64,000 nt of DNA. Origin: Doris montereyensis (taxonomy: Eukaryota > Mollusca > Gastropoda > Nudibranchia > Dorididae). The translations under genes were made by a program, and so were the position numbers. The stretch is from positions 241,816-305,815 of the forward strand of contig JAXRKP010000013.1 of the NCBI GenBank assembly GCA_037039925.1, read 5' to 3'. The notes beneath the pieces were generated by a model. The model did no database searches, was not told the DNA's origin, and saw nothing but the letters and a program-made list of their open reading frames with translations. Of this stretch, positions 1-27,573 are shown piece by piece; positions within the stretch are counted from its first letter, which is position 1, and each line of letters opens with the position of its first letter.

Positions 1-900
1 GCCATCGTGTCTGTCTTTTTCCAACACGCTGTATTGTAGCTCCGGTGGAAAGATCTCGCCGATATTTTTCTCCTCTTTTAACCATGATTCACATCCAATA
101 ACAATATCTGGTTTTGTATTTTGTAGGATGTGCCAGAAATTCAGTTTTCTTATTTAAAAGACTGAAAATTGATCACAAGAACATGCAATGTTTGTTGAAA
201 TTTATTTGCGTCATTTTTACGAGTCTGGGGCTGTGGCATTTTACTAATGTTCACTTTTGTCAAAGTGGCTGGAGGTCGGGGGTTGTGGTGTAGAACACAT
301 GGACGGTGACCAATGATACTATTAATAGGTTTTTGTTTACGCTCACCAGCGCGCTGGAGACGTCATTCGTAAGAAAGAATCTCGTTGACATTTTCTTCGT
401 TGGTCACTTGACCGTCTGTGGATGGCATTGTCAGTATCGGTGTGCGAGGGGGTGGGGGGGGGGGGGGGGTTGTTGTTGTCGAAAGATCGACGGCCCATGA
501 TAACACAGATGGGTTTGCTTTTTGCTTTCATTTTCCACCGTGACACCGGCATCTCTTATTTCCATTTGTTGGCTTGTAGTGGCAATTGGGTAGTATTCCA
601 TTCATGATATGAACAAGGCATTGGGAGTTAAAAATGGACATACCTTTTAGATCCATTGTAAAATGTTTGATAAAAATGGCAATAATAATGACAACTATGG
701 TATAAAACTTGTAGGAAATCAGCTTAAAAGATGCACAATAGGTTTAAAAGTGCGTTGGTAAAAATCCAGAAAAAAACTGACGAAAGAATCCTGTTAACGT
801 TGATAACAATGTTAGAACTTGTAGGAGACACAGAAAACACAGCTACCAGCTCAAAGGGCACTACACACTTTACCTCATTCACCAGACGCTCTGAGGCTAA
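1..900. other. unassigned flank with a poly-G tract
   Basis: I see no exon or recognisable transposon here. The only striking structure is a G run at 448-469, interrupted once by T. The short open frames that cross it are chance frames. The segment lies in the CENPJ intron downstream of the exon at 1893-2011, or between that exon and later ones off the left edge. Confidence 0.5.
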
Positions 901-904
901 ATTA

Positions 905-1727
905 ACAGGGAACAACAAAACAAAACACATTGGAAAGAGTGAACAATAAAACAAAACACATTGGAAAGAGTGAACAACAAAACAAAACATATTGGAAAGA
1001 GTGAACAACAAAACAAAACACATTGGAAAGAGTGAACAACAAAACAAAATACATTGGAAAGAGTGAACAACAAAACAAAACACATTGGAAAGAGTGAACA
1101 ACAAAACAAAACACATTGGAAAGAGTGAACAAAACAAAATACATTCGAAAGAGTGAACAAAACAAAACACACTGGAAAGAGTGAACAACAAAACAAAATA
1201 CATTGGAAAGAGTGAACAAAACAAAACACATTGGAAAGAGTGAACAACAAAACAAAATACATTGGAAAGAGTGAACAACAAAACAAAACACATTGGAAAG
1301 AGTGAACAACAAAACAAAACACATTAGAAAGAGTGAACTACAAAACAAAATGGAAAGAGTGAACAAAACAAAACACATTGGAAAGAGTGAACAACAAAAC
1401 AAAACACATTGGAAAGAGTGAACAAAAAACAAAACACATTGGAAAGAGTGAACAAAACAAAACACATTGGAAAGAGTGAACAACAAAACAAAACACATTG
1501 GAAAGAGTAAACAACAAAACAAAATACATTGGAAAGAGTAAACAACAAAACAAAACACATTGGAAAGAGTGAACAACAAAACAAAACACATTGGAAAGAG
1601 TGAACAACAAAACAAAACACATTGGAAAAAGTGAACAACAAAACAAAACACATTGGAAAGGGTGAACAACAAAACAAAACACATTGGAAAGAGTGAACAA
1701 CAAAACAAAACACATTGGAAAGAGTGA
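905..1727. repeat. 31-bp minisatellite, about 27 units
   Basis: The tandem array has the unit gtgaacaacaaaacaaaaca followed by cattggaaaga (31 bp). A 28-bp variant lacks one aac triplet and recurs irregularly. Most units differ by 0-2 bases, mainly C/T in ACACATT versus ATACATT. All three minus-strand frames are open because the unit contains no stop, which explains the long Phe/Cys-rich frames on that strand. The right edge runs directly into the 3' end of a dispersed SINE-like family (1718-1760). Confidence 0.95.
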
Positions 1728-1765
1728 AAGAAAGAAGTAGGATCTACCAGGAGCATCCAACAACT
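1718..1765 (+). repeat. partial copy of SINE-like family S1 (3' end)
   Basis: The segment gaaagaaagaagtaggatct plus acc matches the 3' terminus of the S1 family seen at 7.9, 16.7, 58.0 and 58.5 kb. It abuts the 31-bp minisatellite, whose unit also contains the S1-like word ggaaagagtga. Confidence 0.5.
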
Positions 1766-1892
1766 CCCCCTCGTGATAGCCGTCCTGAGAAATTACCTTT
1801 CCACACGCTATGGGGGGGGAAAAAGAAAAGAAAAAACACCACCTTCCCCCAACCCTCATCCACCACCACTACAGAACCATCAGGATGCTCAC

Positions 1893-17560
<15,668 letters not shown>

Positions 17561-19000
17561 CTGTGTAAAGAAAAACTTCTTATTAAATTTTTATTTTTAC
17601 ATGTGAAATAATAGAATTGTACACAAATTCTGCAGTTATTTTAGACAGCTTTTAAGCTAGATCTAGCTTAACATTTTTCTCTCTCTTTTTTCAGCAGGTC
17701 AATCTTTAGATGTCTTAGCGCACATTAAAGAGTTTACCCGACTATGAAAATCTTCCCTCTTACTCTTAGATCTAGTTCTATATTTAGATCTAGATCTACT
17801 CTAGACCTACTCAATATATTTTTGCCGAGGTTGTGCTCGGATTAGAATGATGTCAGCTTTTTTATGCTAACAATTACATCGTCATGCTTTAATAACAACC
17901 TACTCATTGAGCGGGGATTCAGCATGTGTACTACTATTTTTACTCTCTCTCTCTTTCATTTTCCTCTCATTGAACAGCGATAAATGGTACTGTAATGACT
18001 CTCTCTCTATCTGTTTGGGACATCCATCCTAATTAGACTTAGGCCCTATGTTTTCCTGGACAGCTGGTGCTTGTGTGTGTATAAAAATGAGACACAAGAA
18101 CACGCAGGTGCCCCTCTGTGCTAAAAATCCCGGAAAACCGGGACAATCCCCATCCCTGTATGGAAGAAAAGAGGACAGAGAGAACTTTGAGCAATGAATT
18201 AATTCTCATTCCCCTTTATCCCTGTGTTATGCCTTCCTTCTTGCGTGGTAGTGGATGCTACCAATAGTCTGGGTCCTACTTCTTCCTTCCTCACGATTAT
18301 CATTCATCTTGCTGTTTCCTTTTAATTCTCTTTGAATATGGTTGTAAGTTTCAGTGACAAAAACATTTATTTCTCTCTCGTTAGCCACTACCTCTAAATC
18401 TTTGCATTTCCTCTTCTCTTTCTTCTTCCCTCAATTCTGCCACCTCCCTCCGTCCATCTCTATACGTCCCTTTTCCATCATGTTGGAGAGAAAAAAAAAG
18501 AATGGCTCAGGTTCAAGTTATCTCAACTATTTAAAAATCCCATCCTGCGCTTCTGCGAAGCAATTATTGATCGATAAAGTCATTATACTTCTCACACTAA
18601 TCACAGTCAGCACTGCATGAGCAGGACAACGCTTTCACCCAGACATCGCTAGATACACTATGTTTGGCCGTAAAAGAAACAGAAAATAAATCATCGAAGG
18701 AGTGCTTGAGGAGCTAAGTGCGGACACACAAGGAAAATCACATTGTTGGCTTTCTTTTCGGTAAAGTTTTTCTTGCTGCTACAAAACGACAACGACTGTT
18801 AATGTCACCTATAAGATGAGGGAACCATCTGCTTCATAAGGCTTGATCATTTAAAAAACACAATGAGATCTTGAGGTACAGATCAGCTGTGCCAAACCAT
18901 CTAAACCGATAAAAACAGTAGTTTTAACATACACTGTGAGATCGGCAAAACTTATGCAATAGGCCTAGCTAATACTAACACAAAATACATGTAACAGGAA
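17561..19000. other. presumed CENPJ 5' flank
   Basis: This segment lies upstream of the CENPJ start and before the foldback cluster. It contains a patch rich in the palindromic word TAGATCTAGA (17650-17815), short CT tracts, and a minus-strand S1 copy (18262-18350). No promoter element can be assigned with confidence. ANKRD13 is transcribed away on the other side, so the genes are divergent. Confidence 0.45.
18262..18350 (-). repeat. SINE-like family S1 copy, minus strand
   Basis: The reverse complement of gtcctacttcttccttcctc and catcttgctgtttcctttta gives the S1 3' half. It is truncated at its 5' end. Confidence 0.6.
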
Positions 19001-19029
19001 ACTGTCAGAGAAAGCTGTGAAAACATACA

Positions 19030-19165
19030 TAACCTATCGGAGCCTATAACAATAATAAACGGTTAGGAATAAGAAAGAAGGCATATATTCACAATACCCG
19101 GTTGGGAATAAGAAAAAACAGTACATGTGTGTGGATTCCCAATGTCACCCGGTTGGGAATAAAGA
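19030..19165. repeat. minisatellite with palindromic unit, left array
   Basis: There are about three degenerate units of roughly 45 bp containing acccggttgggaataagaaa and gattcccaat. The halves GTTGGGAAT and ATTCCCAAC are inverted repeats of each other. The same unit forms the array at 26617-26835. Confidence 0.75.
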
Positions 19166-19854
19166 AAAAGGCAGGTTATTGCAAAATGGTCCATCCCCAT
19201 TTCCTTTTTTGAAAATAACATGTTAATTTTTTGAAAGTGTTATTCACAGCAAACCTGTTGGGAACATGAGGAATTCAGATATTACTTTAAGTAATAACAA
19301 TATTAGCAAGTAAATGTAGGATTGTCATGTCTATCAGTCAAATCTTAAATGGTACATGGCATAACTATAAAATACATAACGCCATATATATTATAAAAAA
19401 TTATGACAATATATTCAGAAATAAATCCGTAAATCTTTGTACATCTGGTTTGAAGCATAGCATCCCCTAATTCTCAGTAGATGTTTGAATCTGTGTTTGT
19501 GTTTCAATAGTCGACGGGACCGGTGCCTTTCCTTAAGGTTGAAGTTCCGTAATCTTATCATGTGGATGAAATTGAAAGAAAAAAATGCCTATTTTGTCCC
19601 TTTTTTTGTAAAATTCTGTGATTGTACGCCTTTATACAAATCCTTATTTGGTTTATCTGAAACTTAATCTATTAAAATGGCACTCCTTAATTTTTCGAGA
19701 GATCTAATAACGAGTGATTTCCCGATTCTTTGGCAATATTTTGTTTTCTGAAATGTGCTTACGATGAGTAGAAGACCAGAAAGTTTGCCAAGAGATTTAG
19801 TAGCCAAATAGTAATATCAGAGAGAGGTTTAGAAGAGAGATAGTGACTTTAATG

Positions 19855-19886
<32 letters not shown>

Positions 19887-21270
19887 AAATAGAAAATAGA
19901 GAGAGATGCACCAGCAACAAAACCCTCGCCGAAAGAAAGCGCTTTGACGACAATTGTTCCTTTCTCCCCGTACGAGCCCCCTGGTGCATATCTCTCTCTC
20001 ATCACTTCTCCGCTACTCCCGTCATCAGAATCACCCCCCCGTCTCTAACTATCTACAGTCACATCAGAAGGATCGCCCCACCAGACTAGCACAAACTTGA
20101 CTCTTTATCGATCGATAAACTGCCCAAGACACGTGCTTCAGAATACGGGACGGGATGGTACGTACTGGCATTGGCTGGAATTTTCAAATCTTGAACTCTA
20201 CTTTACTTGCCCCACAGTGCTATTAGTCATATATCTGGAATCCTCTTTCGTTGAAATGCGTTTTTAAAAATATAACATACATTTTACAAAAAAGGAAATG
20301 GGGATCATAGTGGAGACGTAAAGTCACTCTCATTGTAATGGACTTCTAAACCTCCCGTTTTTTTGTTATGACAGTTATCTTGTCTTTACTTTTAATTAGA
20401 ACATAATAAATCCATGCACATGAATTTAAATTAGATTGCTAGGCTATGACTTTTTAATAAGTTTCACTCACGATAAGCCAAATTTTAAAGTCTTTAATAA
20501 TGCTGACCGAATCTAATATATCCAACCTGATCATCTCCTTTCTAACTTTCATCGTCCCCTATGTCCTCTACTGAACTATATGAAACAAGCCTGTCCCAAT
20601 GTAAACTAATCCAAAACAAAATATTCCGCAAAGTCCAACCAGACAATTTAAAAACAATAATAACATCCACCACACAGTTTGATGATCTCTGAAGCTCAGA
20701 CAATAGCTCGATACAAACAATTAGATCTACAATTTGAGATAAACCAGAGAACTATAAAACTGTTTCAAAGACCTCAGAATTTAAAGTTACCTATGATTTT
20801 TCGTAATTTAAAATCATATAATAGGAAATTAACCAAAAAACGTGTACGTATTTCCCCTGTTTTTTTGCCAAATCATTCATTTGTAGACATCAGTTGTTAC
20901 ATAATTACGAAAATCTAGAAACCTCCCTATCTAGATCAGAAAGATAAAAATATTTAGGACTCGCCAAATTTTCTTTGAACAATTCTCTTCCACATGGAAT
21001 TAAAGAAAACAGAATAAAAAAGGTCGTTGACCTCACCTACCTTAAGGTGAAATTATTAAGAGGAAATGTGGTCTGTCTGGATTGCTGACGTTCAAACCCA
21101 AAAATATTCACAAAACACACAAATTGAAAGCAAATTTCACAATATTATCTTTATGAATCACTCACAGCTGTGTGTCATTTGAGAACATGATCAATTAGAC
21201 TTTGAGGAACATTAATTGAAGAGTTCAAGTTATCATTGGGTCCGGTTTTTGTGAAACCTGACTCAAAGTA
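19165..21270 (+). repeat. foldback cluster, left arm
   Basis: This segment is the inverted partner of 21660-23405. Paired blocks, outside to inside, include aaaatggtccatccccattt, tgtaaaattctgtgattgta (19605) against 22985-23005, the tatcgatcgataa block (20106 against 22710), gtggagacgtaaagtcact (20312 against 22555), and aatatttaggactcgccaaa (20950 against 21950). Identity is patchy because of many small deletions. There is no long coding frame and no transposase. Confidence 0.85.
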
Positions 21271-21660
21271 GATCTAGCAGTATTCCTAACACTGAGTTTC
21301 TCCAATTGAAAAATATTCACAGTTGGGAATAACGACAGAAACACCAGCCAGAGTTCACGAATCAAAGATGATGGATTTCAATCTATCCACATATATCCCC
21401 AAATACATACATAGCTCATGACTGGACATTATATTCAGTCCCTAAATCTTAAAGTTTGTACATGAAATGAAGCATAACATCCCCTAATCCAGTAGAAAAT
21501 GCATATCGGAATTTGTTGCATATAAATTGCATCAAGAATAAAAAAGTTATTTTTGCTATCAATGCTTTGTTGTCGTCTGCCCTCAGATAAAATCATGTGT
21601 GTTTGAGCAATTATAAATGATATTCTTACTTTAGTCTAGTAATATCAAGTTTCTGGTATC
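21270..21660. repeat. foldback cluster, central spacer
   Basis: This is the non-inverted centre between the two arms. It includes gttgggaataacgacagaaa, a word of the flanking minisatellite. A diverged direct copy of it occurs at 24190-24640. Confidence 0.7.
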
Positions 21661-23405
21661 TTTTTTATTGATAAGGTAATTTCACAAAAATGGGACCCAA
21701 TGATCCTCTTCAATTAATCTTTCTTAAGTTGTTGATATCTTTTAACAAATCTTAATTAAAGGATTGACATCTAAATTTAAAAAACTAATATCTGTGAAAT
21801 TCAATTTGTGTACATACTAAAATTTTTGGGTGTGAACGTCACTCGTTGTCATATTTTTTTTACTCAAATTGTTTTAAGGTAGGGTGAGTTCAACGACCTT
21901 ATTCTGGATGAATTCCATGTGGAAGATAATTGCTCAAAGAAAATTTGGCAGTCCTAAATATTTTTTATCTTTTGCAGTGATTTGAGGCAGGTTTCAGATT
22001 TTGTCATCCAACAACTGATGTCTACAAATGAACACTCGTAAAAGATGAAGGAAAAGATTGAAAATAGATCATAATGATTGGGAGGAAAAAGAATCGTTTT
22101 ATCACCATATATTCCTGTAAAAGACACGAAAAAAAATCATAAACTCTAAATGAGAGCTAATGAATTCGTGACTTCTGGGAAAACCTGTTGGACAAAATAC
22201 ATGGAAGGTGTCTAATTTTCACATTGCGTCGAGCTATTGTCTGGTAGTTCATCTTGTGTAAGCCGATTGGGAAATCATGAAATTTTGTTTTTAAATTGTC
22301 TGGTTGGCTTTGCGGAATATTTTGTTTTCTGAAGATGCCATGTGCTTACGGACATAAGAAAGGTAGACGATGATCGGACATCAGAGGAGATTTTCAGGTT
22401 AGATTCGGTTGCATTAGCAAAACCTGCTTTGGCTTATCTGACTTATGTAAACAAGTCCGGCAATCAATAGGCTTTCATGATTCCACATTATGTTCTAATA
22501 AATAAAGACAAGATAATTAACAGGGAGGTTTAGAAGTCCATTACAATGATAGTGACTTTACGTCTCCACTATGCAGTCTTCTTGGCATAACAATACAATA
22601 TTACCACTAAACGCATTTCAACGAGAGAGAGAGAGAGAGAGAAAAAATGAAAATCAAGTAGAGTTCAAGATTTGCCAGCCACCGCTCTATCCCATCCCGT
22701 ATTCCATGAAGCAATTATCGATCGATAAAGACAAGTTTGACTGTGACTGTAGATTGTTAGAGATGTGAGTGATGACGGAGTAGCAAAGAAGTGATGGTGG
22801 GAGGGGGGGGGGGGGGGCTTGTACGGGAGAAAGGAAACAATTGAAAAGTGCTTCCGAGGGTTTTCTCTTTATTGGCAAATTCGTTTGGCTCACTCGTTAA
22901 AATTATAAGTGAAGTTTACCGTGCCAGTTTGAGCAGAATGGTACACACGATAAACCATGTGTGCACGGGATAGTATAAAGGCGTACAATCACAGAATTTT
23001 ACAAAAACGGACAAAAGGCATTGGTTTCATCATCCACACGATCCGGATCGCGCGTCATCTGATCAACGGTAAGGTTCGACTCACGCCCGAGGTGTCGGGA
23101 AAATAAACACAGACTTCACATCTTATTGAGAACTAGGGAAAAGTCAGGAACTCTCAAACCAGATGCCCAAGCATTAGAACAAATAAGGATAATCTAAGAG
23201 TTAGCATTTATTAGAATTTTCAAAGTTAAGCCCTTGACTGAAAAACATGACTTTAAAAGCTGATACTATCTCTTAAAGTCATATATCTGGAATCCTCATG
23301 TTTGTTCTAAGCTTTAACATGGTATATAACACTTGTAAAAAAATATAACATGTACATTTTGACAAAAAAGGGAATGGAGATGGACCATTTTGTGACTTTT
23401 CCTAA
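21660..23405 (-). repeat. foldback cluster, right arm (inverted)
   Basis: Reverse-complement matches to 19165-21270 run in mirror order. The arm holds a G tract (22803-22817) opposite a C-rich patch in the left arm and a short GA tract (22625-22643). The outer end matches the left outer end near gatggaccattttgtgac (23375-23393). Confidence 0.85.
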
Positions 23406-23584
23406 TTAACACAATAAGATGCCTGAAGTCTTTTTTATAAAGGTTCACTGGCACTTTTATATTTTTGTTGGTGACAGTGGTATTCTTCTTCTAGGCCAAC
23501 CACCAACACTTAATTACTTCTTTAAGGAGTACTGATAAAACCTTTTACATGATGAAAATGAATATCTCCTTTTTTGATCTAAAT

Positions 23585-25045
23585 CTAGGCTATTTTAAAC
23601 ATCTTCAGTGGTTATCTTTATTTCAGCTGAGTTTCCCTTTACTTCTTTTCTTTCAATTGAATATTATACAAATTTTAAAGTCTTTAATAAAGTGCTGAAA
23701 TCTATAGGCCTATATATATATCTAGATCCATATAATCTAGATTGTAACTTTCTATCCCCCTCCTCCGAGACTGAACTATACCGAAACAAGCCTGTCCCAA
23801 TGTAAAACTATAGCAAGCAAGTCCAGACAAAGATGTAAACAATAACATCACCAGCAGTTTGATGATCAAGCTCAGACAGGTGATACAAACAATTAGTCTA
23901 CAATTTGAGATAAACAGTTTGCCTATAAAACTGTTTCAAAGACCCAGAATTTAAATGATCTAGATTTTCTAATTTAAATCAGTATAATAAAATTAACTCC
24001 CGTCATCACTCACCCCCTATTCATCTACAGTCACAATTAGATAGATCTAGAACTAGATATCTAGATAGAAATAGATTGTCTATATGTAGCGATTTGAATT
24101 TACAAATTGAGACAAGTCTACAGATACGAAAGTTTAAGTTAACTTGTGATATTATAGAGAGAAAAGATCTTTAAAATTAACACAAGCTTAGCATTTTACT
24201 AGTCCATAATTGACAGAGTGTGTACATATCTTTATGAATCACTGAAATGTGTCATTTGACAACATGAATTGTATCGTCGTTCATGCGCGCCCGTCGTTAG
24301 ACTTTGGCGTCGGTGGTGACTGACTCAAAGTCAATTTACACTATGTTCTCGATGGATCAATATTCTAAACCAGAAACACGAGAGAGTTCCAATCCAAGAT
24401 GATGGATTTATGATCCGTATCCCCGCACTATAATAAATGACTGACATTATTTGTCCCCATTGTTGATACTACTTAATCCATTTAAGCATATCGTATTTGT
24501 TCATATAAATTGCCTCAATTATAAATGTTTTTTTGCTATCAATGATATTGTTGTCTCTCAAGAAGCTCATGTGTTTGAGCAAAGTAACCCGATATTCTTA
24601 CACTTTATTCCCATCATCAAGTTGGCATTTTTAGATAACCAGGGCTAAAGCCATGCATCCTCACTTAACTGGCTTGAGTTATATCACTAATTTTAACCAT
24701 CTGCTAAATTCAAGGTACATACTAAAAATGTATTGCCTTTTCTCGTTGTCATATGTTTTGTACTCAAATTGTTTTAAGAGACAATAGTTCCAATCTGGAT
24801 GAATAGCATTCAGATACCAAACAAAATTGGAGGGGAATGTATAGGCCTTTTGCTCGAGTACATGAGGTCATCCACACTCATGCGCACTCGTAAAACATGA
24901 AGGAAAAGATCGAAAGATCTCATTTAGAGTTACCTATCGTTTTATCATTTATGTCTGTATTCAGAATTTCTAATCGGAAATAGGCTAATGGTTTTCTTTT
25001 CGACTAAAAAAGATGGAAGGTGTCTAATTTTCACAACTTTTTTTA
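23585..25045 (+). repeat. foldback cluster, partial third copy
   Basis: This is a direct copy of roughly 20380-22220, across the palindrome centre. Shared blocks in order are aaattttaaagtctttaata, gaaacaagcctgtcccaatg, caatttgagataaac, caagatgatggattt, tgtgtttgagcaa, ctcaaattgttttaag and gatggaaggtgtctaatttt plus cac. It is shortened by many deletions, and about 35 bp near 24000 match 20017-20066, so it is a mosaic. Confidence 0.8.
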
Positions 25046-25049
25046 CCGT

Positions 25050-26380
25050 GATCCGATTAAAGCTTTTTATGCTCATTTAAAAGATATCCAGGATTTATTG
25101 TACAGTATTGACAAACCGCTTACGTCCTTACCTGCTTGTCAACACTCAAAATGTCATTGAAAAAAGAATTTCACTCTTCATTGGCTTGTTTGGCATAACA
25201 ACGTAGAGGAATCAAGAAAGTGGTAAATCTAATCTAGGCATTTATTTAAATAAAATGATCGAAGATTAATCTCTATATATATAACTATATTATAAAAGAG
25301 GGATATATGTGGTCTGTCTAGATCTTTGACTTTCCCACACTCACGCTAAGCAAAAATTTTCCTGCTACAAAGCAAAACTGTGCAAAAGCTGTCAGGAAGG
25401 TTATTATGTTCTCCTTCTCATATCCTTACACTCATCTTTTTCCTCTTTTACCAAATTGTTTTTTCTGATTGCATCAATTAGAAACGGCTGTTGTTATTCC
25501 CAACCATTATTTTTATTTTTTTCAGCAGACTGGCTATTCCTGGTCATTCCCAAACTATGTGTTGGTACATGCAGCAAGAAATCTTCAACTGACCTAGTAC
25601 TACTTCTAGTTATATTTATATCCTAGGTTACCTGTATCCTGGTCCAACATTCTTCTGTGAGGCAGTTGTCGGAAGTTGCGTTTGTGCATGTTATCTGACG
25701 ACAATTTCCTGTCATTTTGTGTTAGATTTAGGCAGGCCTATTGTGTAATTCTGCTTATCTCCCATACTCCTAATGTGTTAATTAGTAAGCTATAAATTGT
25801 GAGTAGAAGTGCTTCCAGAAGATTTCACTCAGCCACTCTGCAGCTTAACCCAAGAAAAAGCGCAGCTTGTTGCCCCGATCGCTTCAGGCCAGAGACGCTC
25901 TTGCCATGGAACGTGAAGCCAGCACTGGACATGTGACCATGTGATTGACACCCCTTTTTACTAGCTAAAAGCTGTACATCTAACATTCTGTCTTAGTCAA
26001 GGCAGAAGCCGAAAAGGTTACGCATTTATTGGTCATGTTATGTAATAACTCCATAAAGCGCAATCTTGTAGCCCTGGCCGTCTCCACCCAGGCAGCCCTG
26101 CCCTGTCATTGAACGTGAAAGAAAGATAAGACTGGCTCTGATAGGATGATTGACATCTCGTCCTTCAGTCACTAGCCCAGCACTGTGTTGAGTAGGGTAT
26201 TTTGTAGTCATGGCGTTATGCGTTTCTTGTTATAAATATAATAAAAAAGCAATTTTTTTTTAAAACAGATGAGAAAATAAGTTAGTCTGGTGTAGATTTA
26301 TTTCCTCAAAAGAGATATAATTTGTTACATGCACTGTATTGGAATGTTTCCTTATTGTTCAAAAGCATTCTAATTACAGG
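25050..26380. other. flank between foldback cluster and ANKRD13
   Basis: I see no exon. Two diverged segments about 100 bp long, 200 bp apart (starting 25857 and 26057), share aagcgca, cttgt.gccc, aacgtgaa, actgg and gattgaca, which suggests an old tandem duplication. The missing first ANKRD13 exon(s) may lie here or farther left, but I could not find them. Confidence 0.4.
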
Positions 26381-26616
26381 GTTTGTACTCATCTTGGAAA
26401 ACTGGAAAAGTCTTGGAATTTGGTTGGAAGAAATTAAGACTTATAAAAGTTTTGGAATTTAAAAATTCCCTTAATGTCTTGGAAAGGCCTTTGAATTTAA
26501 AAAAAAAATATCATTATCATTTTATTTCCATGATCTCGAAGCATACAAGATTTCTCATAGGGCACAAACGGATGTGGCCATTTAACGGATGTGGCCATTT
26601 AGTGATTATGGGTTTT

Positions 26617-26835
26617 TGAGTTAGGAATAAGAAGAAAAAAGTATATTTGGATTCCCAACACCCGGTTGAGAATAAGAAATAGTAGATCTACCAGTATTTC
26701 CAACACCCGGTTGGATATTATAAGAAAAATGGTATTTCCAACCTCGGTTAGGAATAAGAAAGAACGGTATTCCCAACACAGTTGAGAGTAAGAAAATTAG
26801 TATTCTCAACACGGTTGGGAATAACGACAACAGTA
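26617..26835. repeat. minisatellite with palindromic unit, right array
   Basis: There are about five units of 40-45 bp containing cccaacacccggttgagaat, ataagaaa and ggtatttccaac. It has the same unit and orientation as the array at 19030-19165, on the other side of the foldback cluster. Confidence 0.8.
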
Positions 26836-27439
26836 AATGTAAGCTGGTCTGTTTCGAGAGTGTATGTGACTGAGTTGATGATAAGAATGAATGTGTGTGT
26901 TTTGCACAAATATAATGTAATTGGTCTTCTTGCCTCCTATTCAAATTGAAAAGAATGAAATTGTCCTAGTTTGGTGTGGCTTGGATGAGACCAGATGATC
27001 ACCAAGCAATCGAATACATTAAAAATAGATTGAAGTTGAGTACCCTGTGAACTTGTAAAAGTCTGCGGCAATGACTCTCAGCGAGCCAACTAGCAAGTGA
27101 CCACCATTGTGCTGGCTGAGCGAGCCACCTTTCTAGTGATAATATATATGATTAAGTATTCGTCTTGATGTAAGTTGAATGTCATCACAATATGGAGGAG
27201 TGTTCTTCATCAGCAGCCTTAAAGGTTTCAAATTATTATTAGGTCCCAAATTTGTTAAATCTGCCTTTGCAGATTTCATAAAGTGGGATGAAGACACATG
27301 TATTTCAATCCCCTCTTTCCATACATTCGTCTATATCATGATTTTTGTGTCATGTCATTTATACACCAACTTATCAGATGTGAAGCAACAAAGTTTCCAA
27401 AATTAAAATAAATTCACACAATTTTCTGTCTATTTTCAG

Positions 27440-27573
27440 CACGATCTTGAGAAATTAGACCCCAGGGGACGGACCCCCTTACATCTGGCTGTCACACTTG
27501 GCCATTTGGAAGTGCTCGTGTTTACTCCGCCATGGGTCAAATGCCAATGCAGAAAACAGGGGCTATTGGACAG
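27440..27573 (+). CDS. ANKRD13: ANKRD13 exon a, ankyrin repeat
   Basis: The acceptor is tctattttcag and the donor GTAATC. It reads [20 protein letters not shown] plus GHLE, then loses frame. Two missing bases, an A in ggaagt and a T in gtttac, separate it from a family-like reading ([21 protein letters not shown]). The end phase then fits exon b, giving WTVLHEAV across the junction. Confidence 0.9.

Noticed and set aside
724..1859. Overlapping minus-strand frames rich in Phe, Cys and Val
   Set aside because: They are translation of the 31-bp minisatellite; all three frames are open and repeat the same peptide.
26383..26619. Open frame MYSSWKTGKVLEFGWKKLRL
   Set aside because: The tggaaaagtcttggaattt phrase is a common low-complexity repeat in animal genomes; there is no splice or start support.
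27179..27406. Candidate first ANKRD13 exon (open frame before exon a)
   Set aside because: The peptide has no similarity to the ANKRD13 N-terminus and contains no usable donor in the right phase.
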